The notes below the pieces were generated by a model, which did not search any database, had not been told where the DNA came from, and was given only the letters and a program-made list of their open reading frames with translations. The translations under genes and the position numbers were made by a program. DNA of 64,000 nucleotides, taken from Mycolicibacterium sp. S2-37. Lineage in GTDB: Bacteria; Actinomycetota; Actinomycetes; Mycobacteriales; Mycobacteriaceae. Location: assembly GCF_017352375.1 (NCBI RefSeq), contig NZ_JAFEVR010000010.1, positions 186,001 through 250,000 of the forward strand, read 5' to 3'. Positions 25,307-34,835 of the stretch are shown here, piece after piece. Numbering within the stretch: the stretch's first letter is position 1; every line of letters starts with the position of its first letter.

Positions 25307-25457
25307 CGACCGATGGTACCGCCGCGCCCAACGCTTCGACGATACGCTCCTCCATGGCCGAGGCGTGGAAACGCCTGCGCTGTCGAATATCCGGCCCGCC
25401 GTCAGCTCAACGACTTCAACGGCCGGTTCGACCCGCAGGTAACCCCCGAGCGGCGCC

Positions 25458-28400
25458 CTACCCCGCCACCGCATCGATCGCCCGGTAGATGCGCTGCTCG
25501 CTCACCGGTCTGGGCGTGCCCAACTGCTGCGCCCAGAGGCTGACCCGCAGCTCCTCGATCATCCTTCCGATGTCGCGCACGTCCGCACCGGCCGCCCGCG
25601 CCGGCGACAGCGACGCCCGCAGGTCGTCGTAGGCGGCAGTCACGTCGTGCACCACAGCCATCCGTTCCCGGTCGGCGTTGATCCCGTGCGGCAGCCGCTC
25701 CAACCGGCGACCGACCGCCAGCAGATACCGCGTCAGATCGGCGAGATGCGTTGCGCCGGTCTTCGTCACGAAGCCGACCGGCAGGAGTGCCGCCAGATGC
25801 GCGCGGATGTCCGCGATCGACTCGGCCTGCGCGGGCGGCGGTGTGGCCGGCAGCGCCACCTCCACCTGTTGCGCCGCGGCGAGCACCTTTCCGACGCGTC
25901 CCACGATGTCCAGCGTCGTCGGCACCAGCGCCCTACCCACCCGCTGCGCCTCGGCCCCGAAGGTCGCCCGCGTCCACACCGGCGCCGTCACCAGTACGTC
26001 GACGGCGGCGTCCGCGCAGTCCTCGATCAACGCCGCGAGCGAGCCATCGGGGTTGGTACTCAACGTGAGTCGCTGCCGCACGTCCAGCGCCCGCTCGACC
26101 GGCTTGACCGGTGACGGCGCCGACAGCCGCAGCAACCGCCGGATACCCGGACCCATCGCGGCGTTCTGCTCGGCCGGGGTAGGGAACACCCGCAGATCGA
26201 CCGCCTTGCCCGCGTCGACGAATGCCAGATGCCCGCGCACGGTATGGGCACCCGTCCTCCGCTCGACCAACCTGGGCACCTCGTCGAGATCATCCGGCCA
26301 CGAACGCAATCCGGTCCGCTCCAGGCCGTCGGCCACAGCCTGGGCGACCGCCTCGCGCACCGGCGCCGCCAGCTGCTCCTGCAGACTGTCGAGATCCTTA
26401 CCGCGCCCCACCTCTTTGCCACCCGATTCGACGGCGAACGTCACCCGCAGATGCGGCGGGATCTTCGTCAGATCGAACGCGTCCAGCGGCACCGTCACAC
26501 CGCTGCGCCGCCACAGCTCGTGCTGCAGGCTCTCCAGGAGCGGCCCGCTACCCGGGTCCATCGTGCGCAGCACCTCCCGCGCGGTGTCCGGCGCCGGAAC
26601 GAAGCTGCGCCGCAACTCCTTCGGCAGCGACTTGATGAGCGCGGTGATCAGTTCCTCCCGCAGCGCGGGGACGTGCCATGCGAAGTCGTCGCCGCCGAGG
26701 CGGGCCAGCACTTCGACCGGAACGTGCACGGTGATGCCGTCGTCCGCCGCGCCCGGTTCGAACCGGTACGTCAGCGGCAGCGAGAGATCACCGGTCTGCC
26801 ACGCGTCCGGGAGATCGTCGGCGTCGTCGGCGCGCAGCAGATCCGACCGGGTCATCGTCAGCAGATCCGGCGTCTGGTGGCGTTGCTTACGCCACCATGC
26901 GTCGAAGTGCCGGGCCGAGACGACGTCGGCGGGGATCCGCGCGTTGTAGAACGCGAACACCTCCTCGTCGCCGACCAGCATGTCGCGCCGCCGCGCCCGC
27001 TCCTCGATCTCCTCGAGTTCGGTTCGCAGCCGGGTGTTGTCGCGGAAGAAGTGGTGCTTGGTCTGCCAGTCACCCTCGACCAGCGCGTGCCGGATGAACA
27101 ACTCGCGCGACAGCTCGGGCTCGATCTGCGCGTAGCCGATCCGGCGGCGCGCCACCAGCGGCAGACCGTAGAGCGTGACGCGTTCGAACGCCATCACCGC
27201 TCCGCGTTCGGCGTCCCAGTGCGGCTCGCTGTAGGTGCGTGCCACCAGGTCGCCGGCGATGCGCTCCACCATCTCCGGTTCGATGCGCGCGGCGTTGCGG
27301 CCGAACAGCCTGCTGGTCTCGACGAGATCGGCCACGACGATCCAGCGCGGCGGCCGCCTGGTGAGTACCGACCCGGGCGCCAGTACGAAGCGGGTGTTGC
27401 GCGCGCCCTGGTAGTCCCGGGCATCCCCGTCGCGCAGACCGACGTGCGACAGCAGCCCGGCCACCAGCGCGGCGTGGATGCTCGCCGGGTCGGCCGGTTC
27501 GTCGGACTCCCGGATGCCCAGGTCGGCGGCGATGCTGCGCAGCTGCCCGGTCAGGTCCTGCCACTCGCGGATCCGCAGATAGTGCAGGAACTCCTCCCGG
27601 CACATCCGGCGAAAAGAGCTGCCGGAGCGCTCTTTTCGCTGCTCGCGCAGATACCGCCACAGATTGAGGTACGACACGAAGTCGGAGTGCTCGTCCTTGA
27701 ACCGGGCGTGCTTCTGCAGCGCGGCGGCCTCCCGGTCCATCGGGCGCTCCCGCGGATCGGGGATCGACAGCGCGGCGGCGAGCACGAGCACCTCGCGCAC
27801 GCAGCCCTCGGTGTCGGCCTGCAGGATCATCCGCCCGATGCGGGGGTCGAGCGGCAGCCGGGCGAGCCGGCGGCCGATGTCGGTCAGCTCGCCGGCCCGG
27901 TCGAAGGCCCCCAGCTCCTGCAGCAGCGCCACACCGTCGCGGATGCTGCGGCGCTCCGGCGGGTCCAGGAACGGGAAGTTCTCGACGTCACCGAGGCCCA
28001 GTGCGGCCATCTGCAGGATCACCGCGGCCAGGTTGGTGCGCAGGATCTCCGGATCGGTGTAGCGCGGCCGGGACTCGAAGTCCGCTTCGGAATACAGCCG
28101 GATACACACGCCGGGGGCGGTGCGCCCCGACCGCCCGGCCCGCTGCGCGGCCGACGCCTGCGAGATCGGCTCGATCGGCAGCCGCTGCACCTTGGTCCGC
28201 CGGCTGTAGCGGGAGATCCGCGCGGTGCCGGGGTCGACCACGTACCGGATTCCGGGCACGGTCAGCGACGTCTCCGCGACGTTGGTGGCCAGCACCACCC
28301 GGCGGGCGGTGTGTGGGGCGAACACCCGCTGCTGCTCGGCGGTGGGCAGCCGGGCGTAGAGCGGTAACACCTCGGTGTCGGAGAGCGCGCCGCGCAACAC

Positions 28401-29351
28401 CTCCGCGGTGTCACGGATCTCGCGCTCGCCGGACAGGAAAACCAGGACGTCACCCGGCGGCTCGGCCTCGAGTTCGCGTACGGCGTCGACGATGGCGTCG
28501 GTCTGATCCCGGATTTCGGTGCGGACGATCTCGTGGTCGGGGTCGTCGGGATCGTCGTCGGCATCTGTGGACGCCAGTACTTCCAACGGGCGGTACCGGA
28601 TCTCCACCGGATACGTGCGGCCGGACACCTCGACGATGGGGGCGCCGTTGAAATGGGCGGCGAAGCGTTCCGGCTCGATGGTCGCCGAGGTGACGATGAC
28701 CTTCAGGTCCGGCCGCTGCGGCAACAGCTCACGCAGATAGCCGAGCAGGAAGTCGATGTTGAGGCTGCGCTCGTGGGCCTCGTCGAGGATGAGGGTGTCG
28801 TAGCGCAACAGCCGGCGGTCGCGCTGGATCTCGGCGAGCAGGATGCCGTCGGTCATCAGCTTGACCAGCGTGCGATCGCTGGCCTGGTCGGTGAACCGCA
28901 CCGTGTAGCCGACGGCCTCGCCCAGCGGTGTGCCGAGTTCGTCGGCGATGCGCTGTCCGACGGTGCGGGCCGCGAGCCGCCGCGGCTGGGTGTGGCCGAT
29001 GGTGCCGCGGATGCCCCGGCCGAGTTCCAGGCAGATCTTCGGCAGCTGCGTGGTCTTGCCGGAGCCCGTCTCGCCGGCGACGACGACCACCTGATTTCCG
29101 GCGATCGCCGCGGCGATGTCGTCGCGCCGTTCACTGACCGGCAGGTCCGGATAGGTGATGGCCGGGACGGCCGCGGTGCGGGTCGCGATCAGCTGCTCGC
29201 CGGCGGCGATCTGCCGCTCGATCTGCGCCAGCTTGTCGGCGGTGAGCCGGCGGTCTTTGAGGCGGCGGCCCAGCCGGGTGGCGTCGCGCAGGGTCAGGCC
29301 GTCCAGACGGTTGCGCAGCGCGCGCAGCTCGTCGCGGGACGGTTCGGACAC
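25458..29351 (-). CDS. hrpA: ATP-dependent RNA helicase HrpA (DEAH box)
   Basis: The protein has 1297 residues from GTG 29351, the same size as E. coli HrpA (about 1300). Walker A (GETGSGKTTQ) is at about residues 93-102, the DEAH box (LILDEAHERSLN) follows, then SATIEPERFA, TNVAETSLTVPGI and QRAGRSGRTAPG, the classical helicase motifs. The long C-terminal part carries the OB-fold and DUF3418 region of HrpA. HrpA helps rescue stalled or collided ribosomes and process mRNA. In-frame residues upstream of 29351 are not family-like. The opposite strand is open over long stretches, but only as a composition shadow. Confidence 0.93.
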   Translation of the reverse strand: MSEPSRDELRALRNRLDGLTLRDATRLGRRLKDRRLTADKLAQIERQIAAGEQLIATRTAAVPAITYPDLPVSERRDDIAAAIAGNQVVVVAGETGSGKTTQLPKICLELGRGIRGTIGHTQPRRLAARTVGQRIADELGTPLGEAVGYTVRFTDQASDRTLVKLMTDGILLAEIQRDRRLLRYDTLILDEAHERSLNIDFLLGYLRELLPQRPDLKVIVTSATIEPERFAAHFNGAPIVEVSGRTYPVEIRYRPLEVLASTDADDDPDDPDHEIVRTEIRDQTDAIVDAVRELEAEPPGDVLVFLSGEREIRDTAEVLRGALSDTEVLPLYARLPTAEQQRVFAPHTARRVVLATNVAETSLTVPGIRYVVDPGTARISRYSRRTKVQRLPIEPISQASAAQRAGRSGRTAPGVCIRLYSEADFESRPRYTDPEILRTNLAAVILQMAALGLGDVENFPFLDPPERRSIRDGVALLQELGAFDRAGELTDIGRRLARLPLDPRIGRMILQADTEGCVREVLVLAAALSIPDPRERPMDREAAALQKHARFKDEHSDFVSYLNLWRYLREQRKERSGSSFRRMCREEFLHYLRIREWQDLTGQLRSIAADLGIRESDEPADPASIHAALVAGLLSHVGLRDGDARDYQGARNTRFVLAPGSVLTRRPPRWIVVADLVETSRLFGRNAARIEPEMVERIAGDLVARTYSEPHWDAERGAVMAFERVTLYGLPLVARRRIGYAQIEPELSRELFIRHALVEGDWQTKHHFFRDNTRLRTELEEIEERARRRDMLVGDEEVFAFYNARIPADVVSARHFDAWWRKQRHQTPDLLTMTRSDLLRADDADDLPDAWQTGDLSLPLTYRFEPGAADDGITVHVPVEVLARLGGDDFAWHVPALREELITALIKSLPKELRRSFVPAPDTAREVLRTMDPGSGPLLESLQHELWRRSGVTVPLDAFDLTKIPPHLRVTFAVESGGKEVGRGKDLDSLQEQLAAPVREAVAQAVADGLERTGLRSWPDDLDEVPRLVERRTGAHTVRGHLAFVDAGKAVDLRVFPTPAEQNAAMGPGIRRLLRLSAPSPVKPVERALDVRQRLTLSTNPDGSLAALIEDCADAAVDVLVTAPVWTRATFGAEAQRVGRALVPTTLDIVGRVGKVLAAAQQVEVALPATPPPAQAESIADIRAHLAALLPVGFVTKTGATHLADLTRYLLAVGRRLERLPHGINADRERMAVVHDVTAAYDDLRASLSPARAAGADVRDIGRMIEELRVSLWAQQLGTPRPVSEQRIYRAIDAVAG

Positions 29352-29396
29352 TCGCACCAGGATAGGCGTCGCCCGAGCTGCGTTCACTGTGCGGTG

Positions 29397-29426
29397 AGAT
29401 CGCGAAATCGGCCCCAATCGCGATCT
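29397..29426. repeat. Inverted repeat in the hrpA/secreted-protein gap
   Basis: AGATCGCGA and TCGCGATCT are perfect 9-bp arms around 12 bases, 46 bases before the hrpA start in a divergent region of about 210 bases. It could be an operator for either gene; no regulator is encoded next to it. Confidence 0.35.
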
Positions 29427-29559
29427 GAGCGCAGAGTCAACGCCTACAGCGATCACTTTCTGCCAGCGCGCGGTCAATCACTGCCAGCGGGATGAATGCC
29501 TCTGACCTGCCGGTTGACCAGATCAGAACGCCAGAACATCAAGACAAAGAGGCAGAGAA

Positions 29560-29808
29560 ATGAACGCTTTCGGATTCGCCACCATCACCGCCGGAGCCCT
29601 CGCCACCGCCGTCATCGGCCTGGCCGCCCCCGCCGTCGCGGCCCCGTCGGGCGCCGGCAGTGCGCAGGACATCATCTCCCAGCTCGACGACCGCGGCTAC
29701 GCCGTGCGGGTCACCCAGCAGGGTATGAACAAGTCCCTCGATCAGGCCAGCATCGTGTCGGTGCGCTACGACAACGAGGACCGCGTCGTCTACGTCACCA
29801 CCCGCTGA
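29560..29808 (+). CDS. Small secreted protein, 82 residues
   Basis: The protein has a signal peptide (FATITAGALATAVIGLAAPAVAAP, cleavage after AVAA) and a mature part of about 55 residues: SAQDIISQLDDRGYAVRVTQ followed by NKSLDQASIVSVRYDNED. There are no cysteines. Short secreted proteins of this type are common in mycobacteria; no function is known. An AGAGGCAGAGAA stretch precedes the ATG, and a strong terminator follows the stop after 15 bases, so it is a single-gene unit. Confidence 0.85.
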   Translation: MNAFGFATITAGALATAVIGLAAPAVAAPSGAGSAQDIISQLDDRGYAVRVTQQGMNKSLDQASIVSVRYDNEDRVVYVTTR

Positions 29809-29823
29809 CCCACACCACCGACT

Positions 29824-29854
29824 AAAAGGGCGCCCCCACCGGGGCGCCCTTTTT
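29824..29854. terminator. Strong bidirectional intrinsic terminator
   Basis: AAAAGGGCGCCCC and GGGGCGCCCTTTT form a perfect 13-bp stem with a four-base loop. T-runs on both strands serve the secreted-protein gene and the converging MTHFR gene, whose stop lies at the 3' end. Confidence 0.85.
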
Positions 29855-30748
29855 CTATGTGTGCGACGGCGACCAGTACTCGAGCATCGCGGCCAGCGTC
29901 TCGAATGCCGGCGTCGACACCCCGTAGGTCGCCTCGAAGTGCAGGCTCAACGGGAAGCCGAGCTCGCCGACCCCGTCGACCACCCGCTTGTACAGATCGA
30001 GCAGCATGCGGCGCTTGTCGGCGGGCTCACTCGCGGCGAGCTGCGCGACGAAATCCTGTTCGGCCGCGACCGCCGCATTCCCGGGATCCTGGATCAGCCA
30101 CTTGATCAGCCCGACCCGACTCTCGACCTTCGGTACGAACCCGAACGACAGCAGGATCTCCGGCCGGTGTTCGTTGGTGCGCGCGAACTCCCGCAGAAAC
30201 CCGACGATCGCGTCGGAGTAGAGCAGCTGCGTCATGCCGTAGGTCGCGCCGCGCTCGCATTTGAACGCGAAACGGCCTTGCTCACCGTCGCGGGTGGGGA
30301 TCAGGATGGCGCCGCGGTGCGACACCACCTGTCCGTACATCGACAGCGCGTCGACGGGGGCGACACCGCTGCCCTCACCGTCGTTCATGGTGCGCGGCAC
30401 GCCGACGAATGCAATGCCGTCGAATCCGGCGGCGCCCAGCGCGCTCAGCCGCTCACGCAGCGCATCCTGGTCGAGAAATGCCGTCACCTGGGTGCACAGA
30501 CCGCGGACACCGGGCAGCTCGGGGGCGATGACGTCCCAGAAGTCCAGCACGTCCATCTTCGGCTTCATCTCGATGGGACGATCGCTGTCCTCCTCGATCA
30601 TCCCCGGGATCATCACGTGCCGGATGCGGCCCTCGACACCTGCCTCTGCCGAGCAGCGCAGCACCTTGTGCGCATCCTCGAGCGCCTTCTCGCGGCCGTG
30701 GTCGAGGTTGGGCGCCACGAGTTCGAGCGCGACGGTGTTGAGGGGCAT
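29855..30748 (-). CDS. Methylenetetrahydrofolate reductase-like protein (mycobacterial type)
   Basis: The 297-residue protein begins MPLNTVALELVAPNLDHGRE and has EAGVEGRIRHVMIPGMIEED, DVIAPELPG and MTQLLYSDAIVGFLREF. The pattern matches the mycobacterial Rv2172c type, of about 300 residues, which has been described as a flavin-independent MTHFR that supplies methyl groups for methionine synthesis. A GAAGGAGC ribosome site lies before ATG 30748; in-frame residues upstream are not conserved. It does not resemble classical E. coli MetF closely. I rely on memory for the family link. Confidence 0.7.
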   Translation of the reverse strand: MPLNTVALELVAPNLDHGREKALEDAHKVLRCSAEAGVEGRIRHVMIPGMIEEDSDRPIEMKPKMDVLDFWDVIAPELPGVRGLCTQVTAFLDQDALRERLSALGAAGFDGIAFVGVPRTMNDGEGSGVAPVDALSMYGQVVSHRGAILIPTRDGEQGRFAFKCERGATYGMTQLLYSDAIVGFLREFARTNEHRPEILLSFGFVPKVESRVGLIKWLIQDPGNAAVAAEQDFVAQLAASEPADKRRMLLDLYKRVVDGVGELGFPLSLHFEATYGVSTPAFETLAAMLEYWSPSHT

Positions 30749-30889
30749 GGAACTGCTCCTTCGAGGGACAGCTGACGGCGTGGGGAGCACTGGCGCGGAC
30801 CCGGCCGCGCCTCCCGGAAGAGCTTCAGCGCAGCGCTGCGCTGCCTACCATCGAATCATCGCCGCGAAAGCGGGGGCAAGGAGGCCCAG

Positions 30890-31255
30890 GTGTCACACAG
30901 CCGGCTGCGCATGGTGCTCCTCATCGGGTTGGTGCTGCTCGGCGCCACAGGCACGCGGGCCGCGGTTCCTCCGCCACCCACCGTCACCGTCTCCTACGAG
31001 GTCACCGGCGACGGGCCGGTCGAACTCCGCTACGCCGACGCCCACGGCACGCTGGCGGCCCCGATCGTCGTGGCGCTGCCCTGGCGCACGCAGTTCACCG
31101 TGGCCGACGGCGTGCGGTTCCTGACCATGTCGGCGGCCCGCACGGTGTCGGGGGCCGGTGACCTCACCTGCCGCATCACCGCCGACGGTGAACTTGTCGC
31201 GCTCGACGGTCTGGGCGGCTACGCACAGTGCACCGGTGTCGTCACCGGTCGATGA
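30890..31255 (+). CDS. Secreted MmpS-like protein
   Basis: The 121-residue protein has a GTG start behind AAGGAGG and a signal sequence (RMVLLIGLVLLGATGTRA). The mature part has VTVSYEVTGDGPVELRYADA and ends with LTCRITADGELVALDGLGGYAQC. This two-cysteine beta domain resembles the periplasmic part of MmpS proteins, but there is no MmpL gene beside it. MmpS proteins assist MmpL transporters in lipid or siderophore export. The role here is open. Confidence 0.65.
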   Translation: MSHSRLRMVLLIGLVLLGATGTRAAVPPPPTVTVSYEVTGDGPVELRYADAHGTLAAPIVVALPWRTQFTVADGVRFLTMSAARTVSGAGDLTCRITADGELVALDGLGGYAQCTGVVTGR

Positions 31256-31865
31256 GACCCCGCACCGACGCGGGTACCGGCAGCGCCGAGTCGGTGACCG
31301 GTGCGGCGTAGCGGCTCTCGACCGGAACCACCCCGGTCCAGGCCGCACCTGGCGCGGCCGGGCCGCTACGGGCCTTGGCCACCCACTGCCCGTCCACGAT
31401 CGGCACCGCCAGCAGAAGCGTCGACGCCACCTCCTTCGCCGAGTGTGGCGGGCACTCCGCGGCGCGGCCGGGGATGAGGTGGTCGGTGAACCGGTCGAAC
31501 AGTGCGGGTGACTCCTCGCGCGGGATGACCTCGACGGCGCCGCGCACCACGGCCGAGCGGTAGTTCGCCGAGTGGTCGAACTGGCGCTCGGCGATGACCA
31601 GGCCGTCGAGGACGAACGCACTCACGCAGACCTTCGCGCCCGCCGCGATGTGGCGCAGCGCCCCGGCACCGGTCGACCCGTGCAGCAGCAGACGGTCCCC
31701 GTCGCGGGCGACGAGCATCGGCACCGCCCACGGTTCGTCGCCGAGCACCGTGGACACCGTGGCCACCGGGCACTCGTCGAACACGGCGTGCAGCAGCGCC
31801 AGGTCCCCGGCCCGGTCCGGCTTGCGGGTCAACGCGCTGAGCGGTGAAGTACTCACGGATGTCAT
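31242..31865 (-). CDS. Pyridoxamine 5'-phosphate oxidase-like FMN-binding protein
   Basis: The 207-residue protein has the split-barrel flavin fold: CPVATVSTVLGDEPWAVPML, LLLHGSTGAGALRHI, ERQFDHSANYRSAVVRGAVE and KEVASTLLLAVPI. This is the arrangement of the FMN-binding PPOX-like group often annotated as pyridoxamine 5'-phosphate oxidase family. Its substrate is unknown. It converges on the MmpS-like gene, whose last 14 bases it overlaps. Confidence 0.8.
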   Translation of the reverse strand: MTSVSTSPLSALTRKPDRAGDLALLHAVFDECPVATVSTVLGDEPWAVPMLVARDGDRLLLHGSTGAGALRHIAAGAKVCVSAFVLDGLVIAERQFDHSANYRSAVVRGAVEVIPREESPALFDRFTDHLIPGRAAECPPHSAKEVASTLLLAVPIVDGQWVAKARSGPAAPGAAWTGVVPVESRYAAPVTDSALPVPASVRGLIDR

Positions 31866-31922
31866 TCACCCAGCCCGACGCTGAGACGGCAACCGAATTG
31901 CCACATGGTTACGGTTGGCTCC

Positions 31923-33593
31923 ATGGACGCTGACGTCATCGTTGTCGGCGCCGGGCTGGCCGGCCTGGTCGCCACGCACGAACTGACCCGCCGCGGTAAG
32001 CGCGTCGCGGTGGTCGACCAGGAGAACGCCGCCAACCTCGGCGGTCAGGCGTACTGGTCGTTCGGCGGCATCTTCCTGGTCGACAGCCCCGAGCAGCGGC
32101 GCATGCGGGTCAAGGACTCCTTCGAACTGGCCTGGAGCGACTGGCAGGGCAGTGCGGCGTTCGACCGCCTCGACGACGAGGACGTGTGGGCGGCGAAATG
32201 GGCCCGGGCGTATGTCGAGTGGGCGGCCGGCGAGAAGCGCGACTACCTGACCGGACACGGCATCTCGTTCCTGCCGACGGTCGGCTGGGCCGAGCGCGGC
32301 GACCTGAGCGCCACCGGGCACGGCAACTCCGTTCCCCGCTTCCACGTCGCATGGGGGACCGGCACCGGCGTCGTCGGGCCGTTCACCGACTCCGCACTGG
32401 CGGCCGCGCGCCGGGGCCTGGTGACGTTCCACCATCGCCACCGGGTCGACGAACTCGTGTTCACCGACGGTGCGGTCACCGGCGTGCGCGGCAGCGTGCT
32501 CGCCCCCGACGACGCCGTCCGCGGCGCTCCGTCCAACCGGGACGTGCGGGGCGAGTTCGAGCTGACCGCCCAGGCGGTGGTGGTCACCACCGGCGGCATC
32601 GGCGCCAACCATGAGATCGTGCGGCGGTTCTGGCCGTCGCGGATGGGCACCGCGCCGACGTCGATGATCACCGGCGTGCCCGCACACGTCGACGGCCGAA
32701 TGCTCGACATCGCAGCGGACTCCGGTGTGCGACTGGTCAACCGGGACCGCATGTGGCACTACACCGAGGGCGTCCAGAACTGGAACCCGATCTGGCCGAA
32801 CCATGCGATCCGCATCCTGCCCGGCCCGTCGTCGATGTGGTTCGACGCGCTCGGCCGGCGGCTGCCCGCCCCGTACCTGCCGGGCTACGACACCCTGGGC
32901 ACGCTGCGGTACCTGCGCACCACCCCGGAGATCGCCGGCTACGACCACTCCTGGTTCATCCTCACCCAGCGGATCATCGAGAAGGAGTTCGCGTTGTCGG
33001 GGTCCGAACAGAACCCGGACATCACCGCCAAGGACCGCAGGGCGTTTCTGCGCGAACGGCTGCTCAGCAAGGGCGGGCCCGGCCCGGTCGAGGCGTTCAA
33101 GTCTCGCGGCGCCGACTTCGTGGTCGCCGGCGACCTCGAGACGCTGGTGGCGAAGATGAACGGGCTGACCGACGAACCGCTGCTCGACGCCGCGACCATC
33201 CGCCGCCAGATCGAGGCCAGAGACCTGCAGCTGCGCAATCCCTACAGCAAGGACGCCCAGATCCAGGGGATCCGCAACTCCCGCAGCTCGTTGGGCGACC
33301 GCATCGGCCGCACCACACCGCCGCACCGCATCCTCGATCCCAAGGCCGGCCCGCTGATCGGGGTGAAACTGCACATCCTCACGCGGAAGACGCTGGGCGG
33401 CATCCAGACCGACCTCGCCTCCCGCGCCATCGGGACCGACGGGCAGCCGATCGAGGGCCTGTACGCCGCGGGCGAGGTGGCCGGCTTCGGCGGCGGTGGC
33501 GTGCACGGCTACAACGCGTTGGAAGGCACCTTCCTGGGCGGTTGCATCTTCTCCGGACGCGCCGCGGGCCGCGCGCTGGCCGACCGGGTCTGA
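31923..33593 (+). CDS. FAD-binding dehydrogenase (KstD-like flavoprotein)
   Basis: The 556-residue protein begins MDADVIVVGAGLAGLVATHE, an FAD Rossmann motif, and has DQENAANLGGQAYWSFGGIF and a C-terminal AGEVAGFGGGGVHGYNALEG that closes the FAD site. The pattern fits the FAD-dependent succinate dehydrogenase/3-ketosteroid dehydrogenase superfamily and the mycobacterial Rv0785 type. These act on steroids or related ketones, but the substrate is not shown. An ATG at 31905 would add six residues. Confidence 0.82.
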   Translation: MDADVIVVGAGLAGLVATHELTRRGKRVAVVDQENAANLGGQAYWSFGGIFLVDSPEQRRMRVKDSFELAWSDWQGSAAFDRLDDEDVWAAKWARAYVEWAAGEKRDYLTGHGISFLPTVGWAERGDLSATGHGNSVPRFHVAWGTGTGVVGPFTDSALAAARRGLVTFHHRHRVDELVFTDGAVTGVRGSVLAPDDAVRGAPSNRDVRGEFELTAQAVVVTTGGIGANHEIVRRFWPSRMGTAPTSMITGVPAHVDGRMLDIAADSGVRLVNRDRMWHYTEGVQNWNPIWPNHAIRILPGPSSMWFDALGRRLPAPYLPGYDTLGTLRYLRTTPEIAGYDHSWFILTQRIIEKEFALSGSEQNPDITAKDRRAFLRERLLSKGGPGPVEAFKSRGADFVVAGDLETLVAKMNGLTDEPLLDAATIRRQIEARDLQLRNPYSKDAQIQGIRNSRSSLGDRIGRTTPPHRILDPKAGPLIGVKLHILTRKTLGGIQTDLASRAIGTDGQPIEGLYAAGEVAGFGGGGVHGYNALEGTFLGGCIFSGRAAGRALADRV

Positions 33594-33595
33594 CC

Positions 33596-34735
33596 TCAGC
33601 GCGTCAGATACCGCGCCACGTCGGCCGCGACCGGTCCGGCCTGCAGGCGATAGGACCGCAACGGGCCGATGAGCGGCTCGTCGTAGCCGGCGAACCAGAG
33701 ACCCGTTGCGGCACTGGGCAACCCGTTGACCGACGGATGGCCGTGCTCGTCGAGGACACCGAGATGACCGACCAGCGGCTCGAGCCCGTGGTGGTAGCCG
33801 GTGGCGGCGATGACGGCATCCGCGGTGATCCGGGACTCGTCGGCGAGGATGATGTCGCCGGCGTCGAAGGACTCGACGGCCGGGACGACGGCGATGCGGC
33901 CGTCCTTGATGCGGGCGACGAGTTCGTCGCCGATCGTCGGGACGTGCCCGTCCTGCAGGAGCGCGCTGTAGATGCCCTTGTCCGGCGCAGGCAGACCGGC
34001 CGGCGACAGATCGCCGAACCACACGCGCTGCATCACCGCGGCAGCGCGGTCGAGCACCGCGACCGGTAGCCGGCGCAGCGCCGGAGTCGCCGCGTCGATG
34101 GGGAGCCCGGCCGTGGAGCGGGGCACCAGATGCGGAGGTGTGCGGACCGACAACCGCACGCGGGCCGCCACCCCGGTCAGCTGTACCGCGATGTCGGTGG
34201 CCGAATTACCCGTGCCCACCACGAGGACGTCGCGCCCGGCGAACGGCCACGGGTTGCGGTAATCCGCGGAGTGCAGGATCTCGCGGGTGAACCCGTCCAT
34301 GCCGGGCCACGGCGGCAGCGCCGGAGTGTGGTAGTTCCCGCTCGCCACGATGACCGCCCGCGCGTGCGCGCTACCGTCCTCGGTGGTCACCAGCCAGCGG
34401 CCGTCGTCGCGGTCGAGCCGGACGACCGTGACACCGAACTGCAACCGCAGACCCTGCCGTCGCACGTAGTCGTCGAAGTAGCCGACCATGGCGTCGCGTC
34501 CGGGCCAGCGCCCGTGCCGGGCCGGGATGCGCTGGCCGGGTAGGTGCGACCAGAACCCGCAGGTGTTGAGCCGGAATCCGTCGGGGCGGGCGCGCCAGGA
34601 CGACGCAGGGGTGTGCGCCCGGTCGACGACCAGCGCATCGATCTGGTGTTGGTGGCGGAGCTGTCGGGCGATGGCCAGCCCGCACGGACCGGCCCCGACG
34701 ATGATCGCGTCGTCGTCGTGCAGGTCGGAGGACAT
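33596..34735 (-). CDS. Flavin-containing monooxygenase-like protein
   Basis: The 379-residue protein has the FAD motif IIVGAGPCGLAIARQLR at residues 11-27 and an NADP motif VLVVGTGNSATDIAVQL later. In between is RARPDGFRLNTCG and SGNYHTPALPPWPGMDGF, as in YUCCA/Baeyer-Villiger-related monooxygenases. It probably oxidises a small organic compound. It converges on the dehydrogenase gene with two bases between stops. Confidence 0.85.
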   Translation of the reverse strand: MSSDLHDDDAIIVGAGPCGLAIARQLRHQHQIDALVVDRAHTPASSWRARPDGFRLNTCGFWSHLPGQRIPARHGRWPGRDAMVGYFDDYVRRQGLRLQFGVTVVRLDRDDGRWLVTTEDGSAHARAVIVASGNYHTPALPPWPGMDGFTREILHSADYRNPWPFAGRDVLVVGTGNSATDIAVQLTGVAARVRLSVRTPPHLVPRSTAGLPIDAATPALRRLPVAVLDRAAAVMQRVWFGDLSPAGLPAPDKGIYSALLQDGHVPTIGDELVARIKDGRIAVVPAVESFDAGDIILADESRITADAVIAATGYHHGLEPLVGHLGVLDEHGHPSVNGLPSAATGLWFAGYDEPLIGPLRSYRLQAGPVAADVARYLTR

Positions 34736-34774
34736 TGCGGTGGGTGTTCCCCACCACAGCGCGACTTATGCCGG

Positions 34775-34799
34775 GTTTCCCGTCGGCGCCCCCGGGTAG
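34775..34799 (+). promoter_or_regulatory. SigF-type promoter of the small acidic protein gene
   Basis: GTTT (34775-34778), 15 bases, then GGGTAG (34794-34799) match the mycobacterial SigF consensus GTTT-N15-17-GGGTAT with one change. It is 36 bases upstream of the GTG start at 34836. Confidence 0.6.
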
Positions 34800-34835
34800 C
34801 CCTTGCCGCGACACCACTTTCCACGAGGAGGACCA

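Noticed and set aside
26229..28367. Long plus-strand open frame opposite hrpA (712 codons)
   Set aside because: It is antisense to a clear helicase with all motifs. Such shadows are expected in very GC-rich DNA, and the translation is rich in Arg, Gly, His and Gln with no domain.
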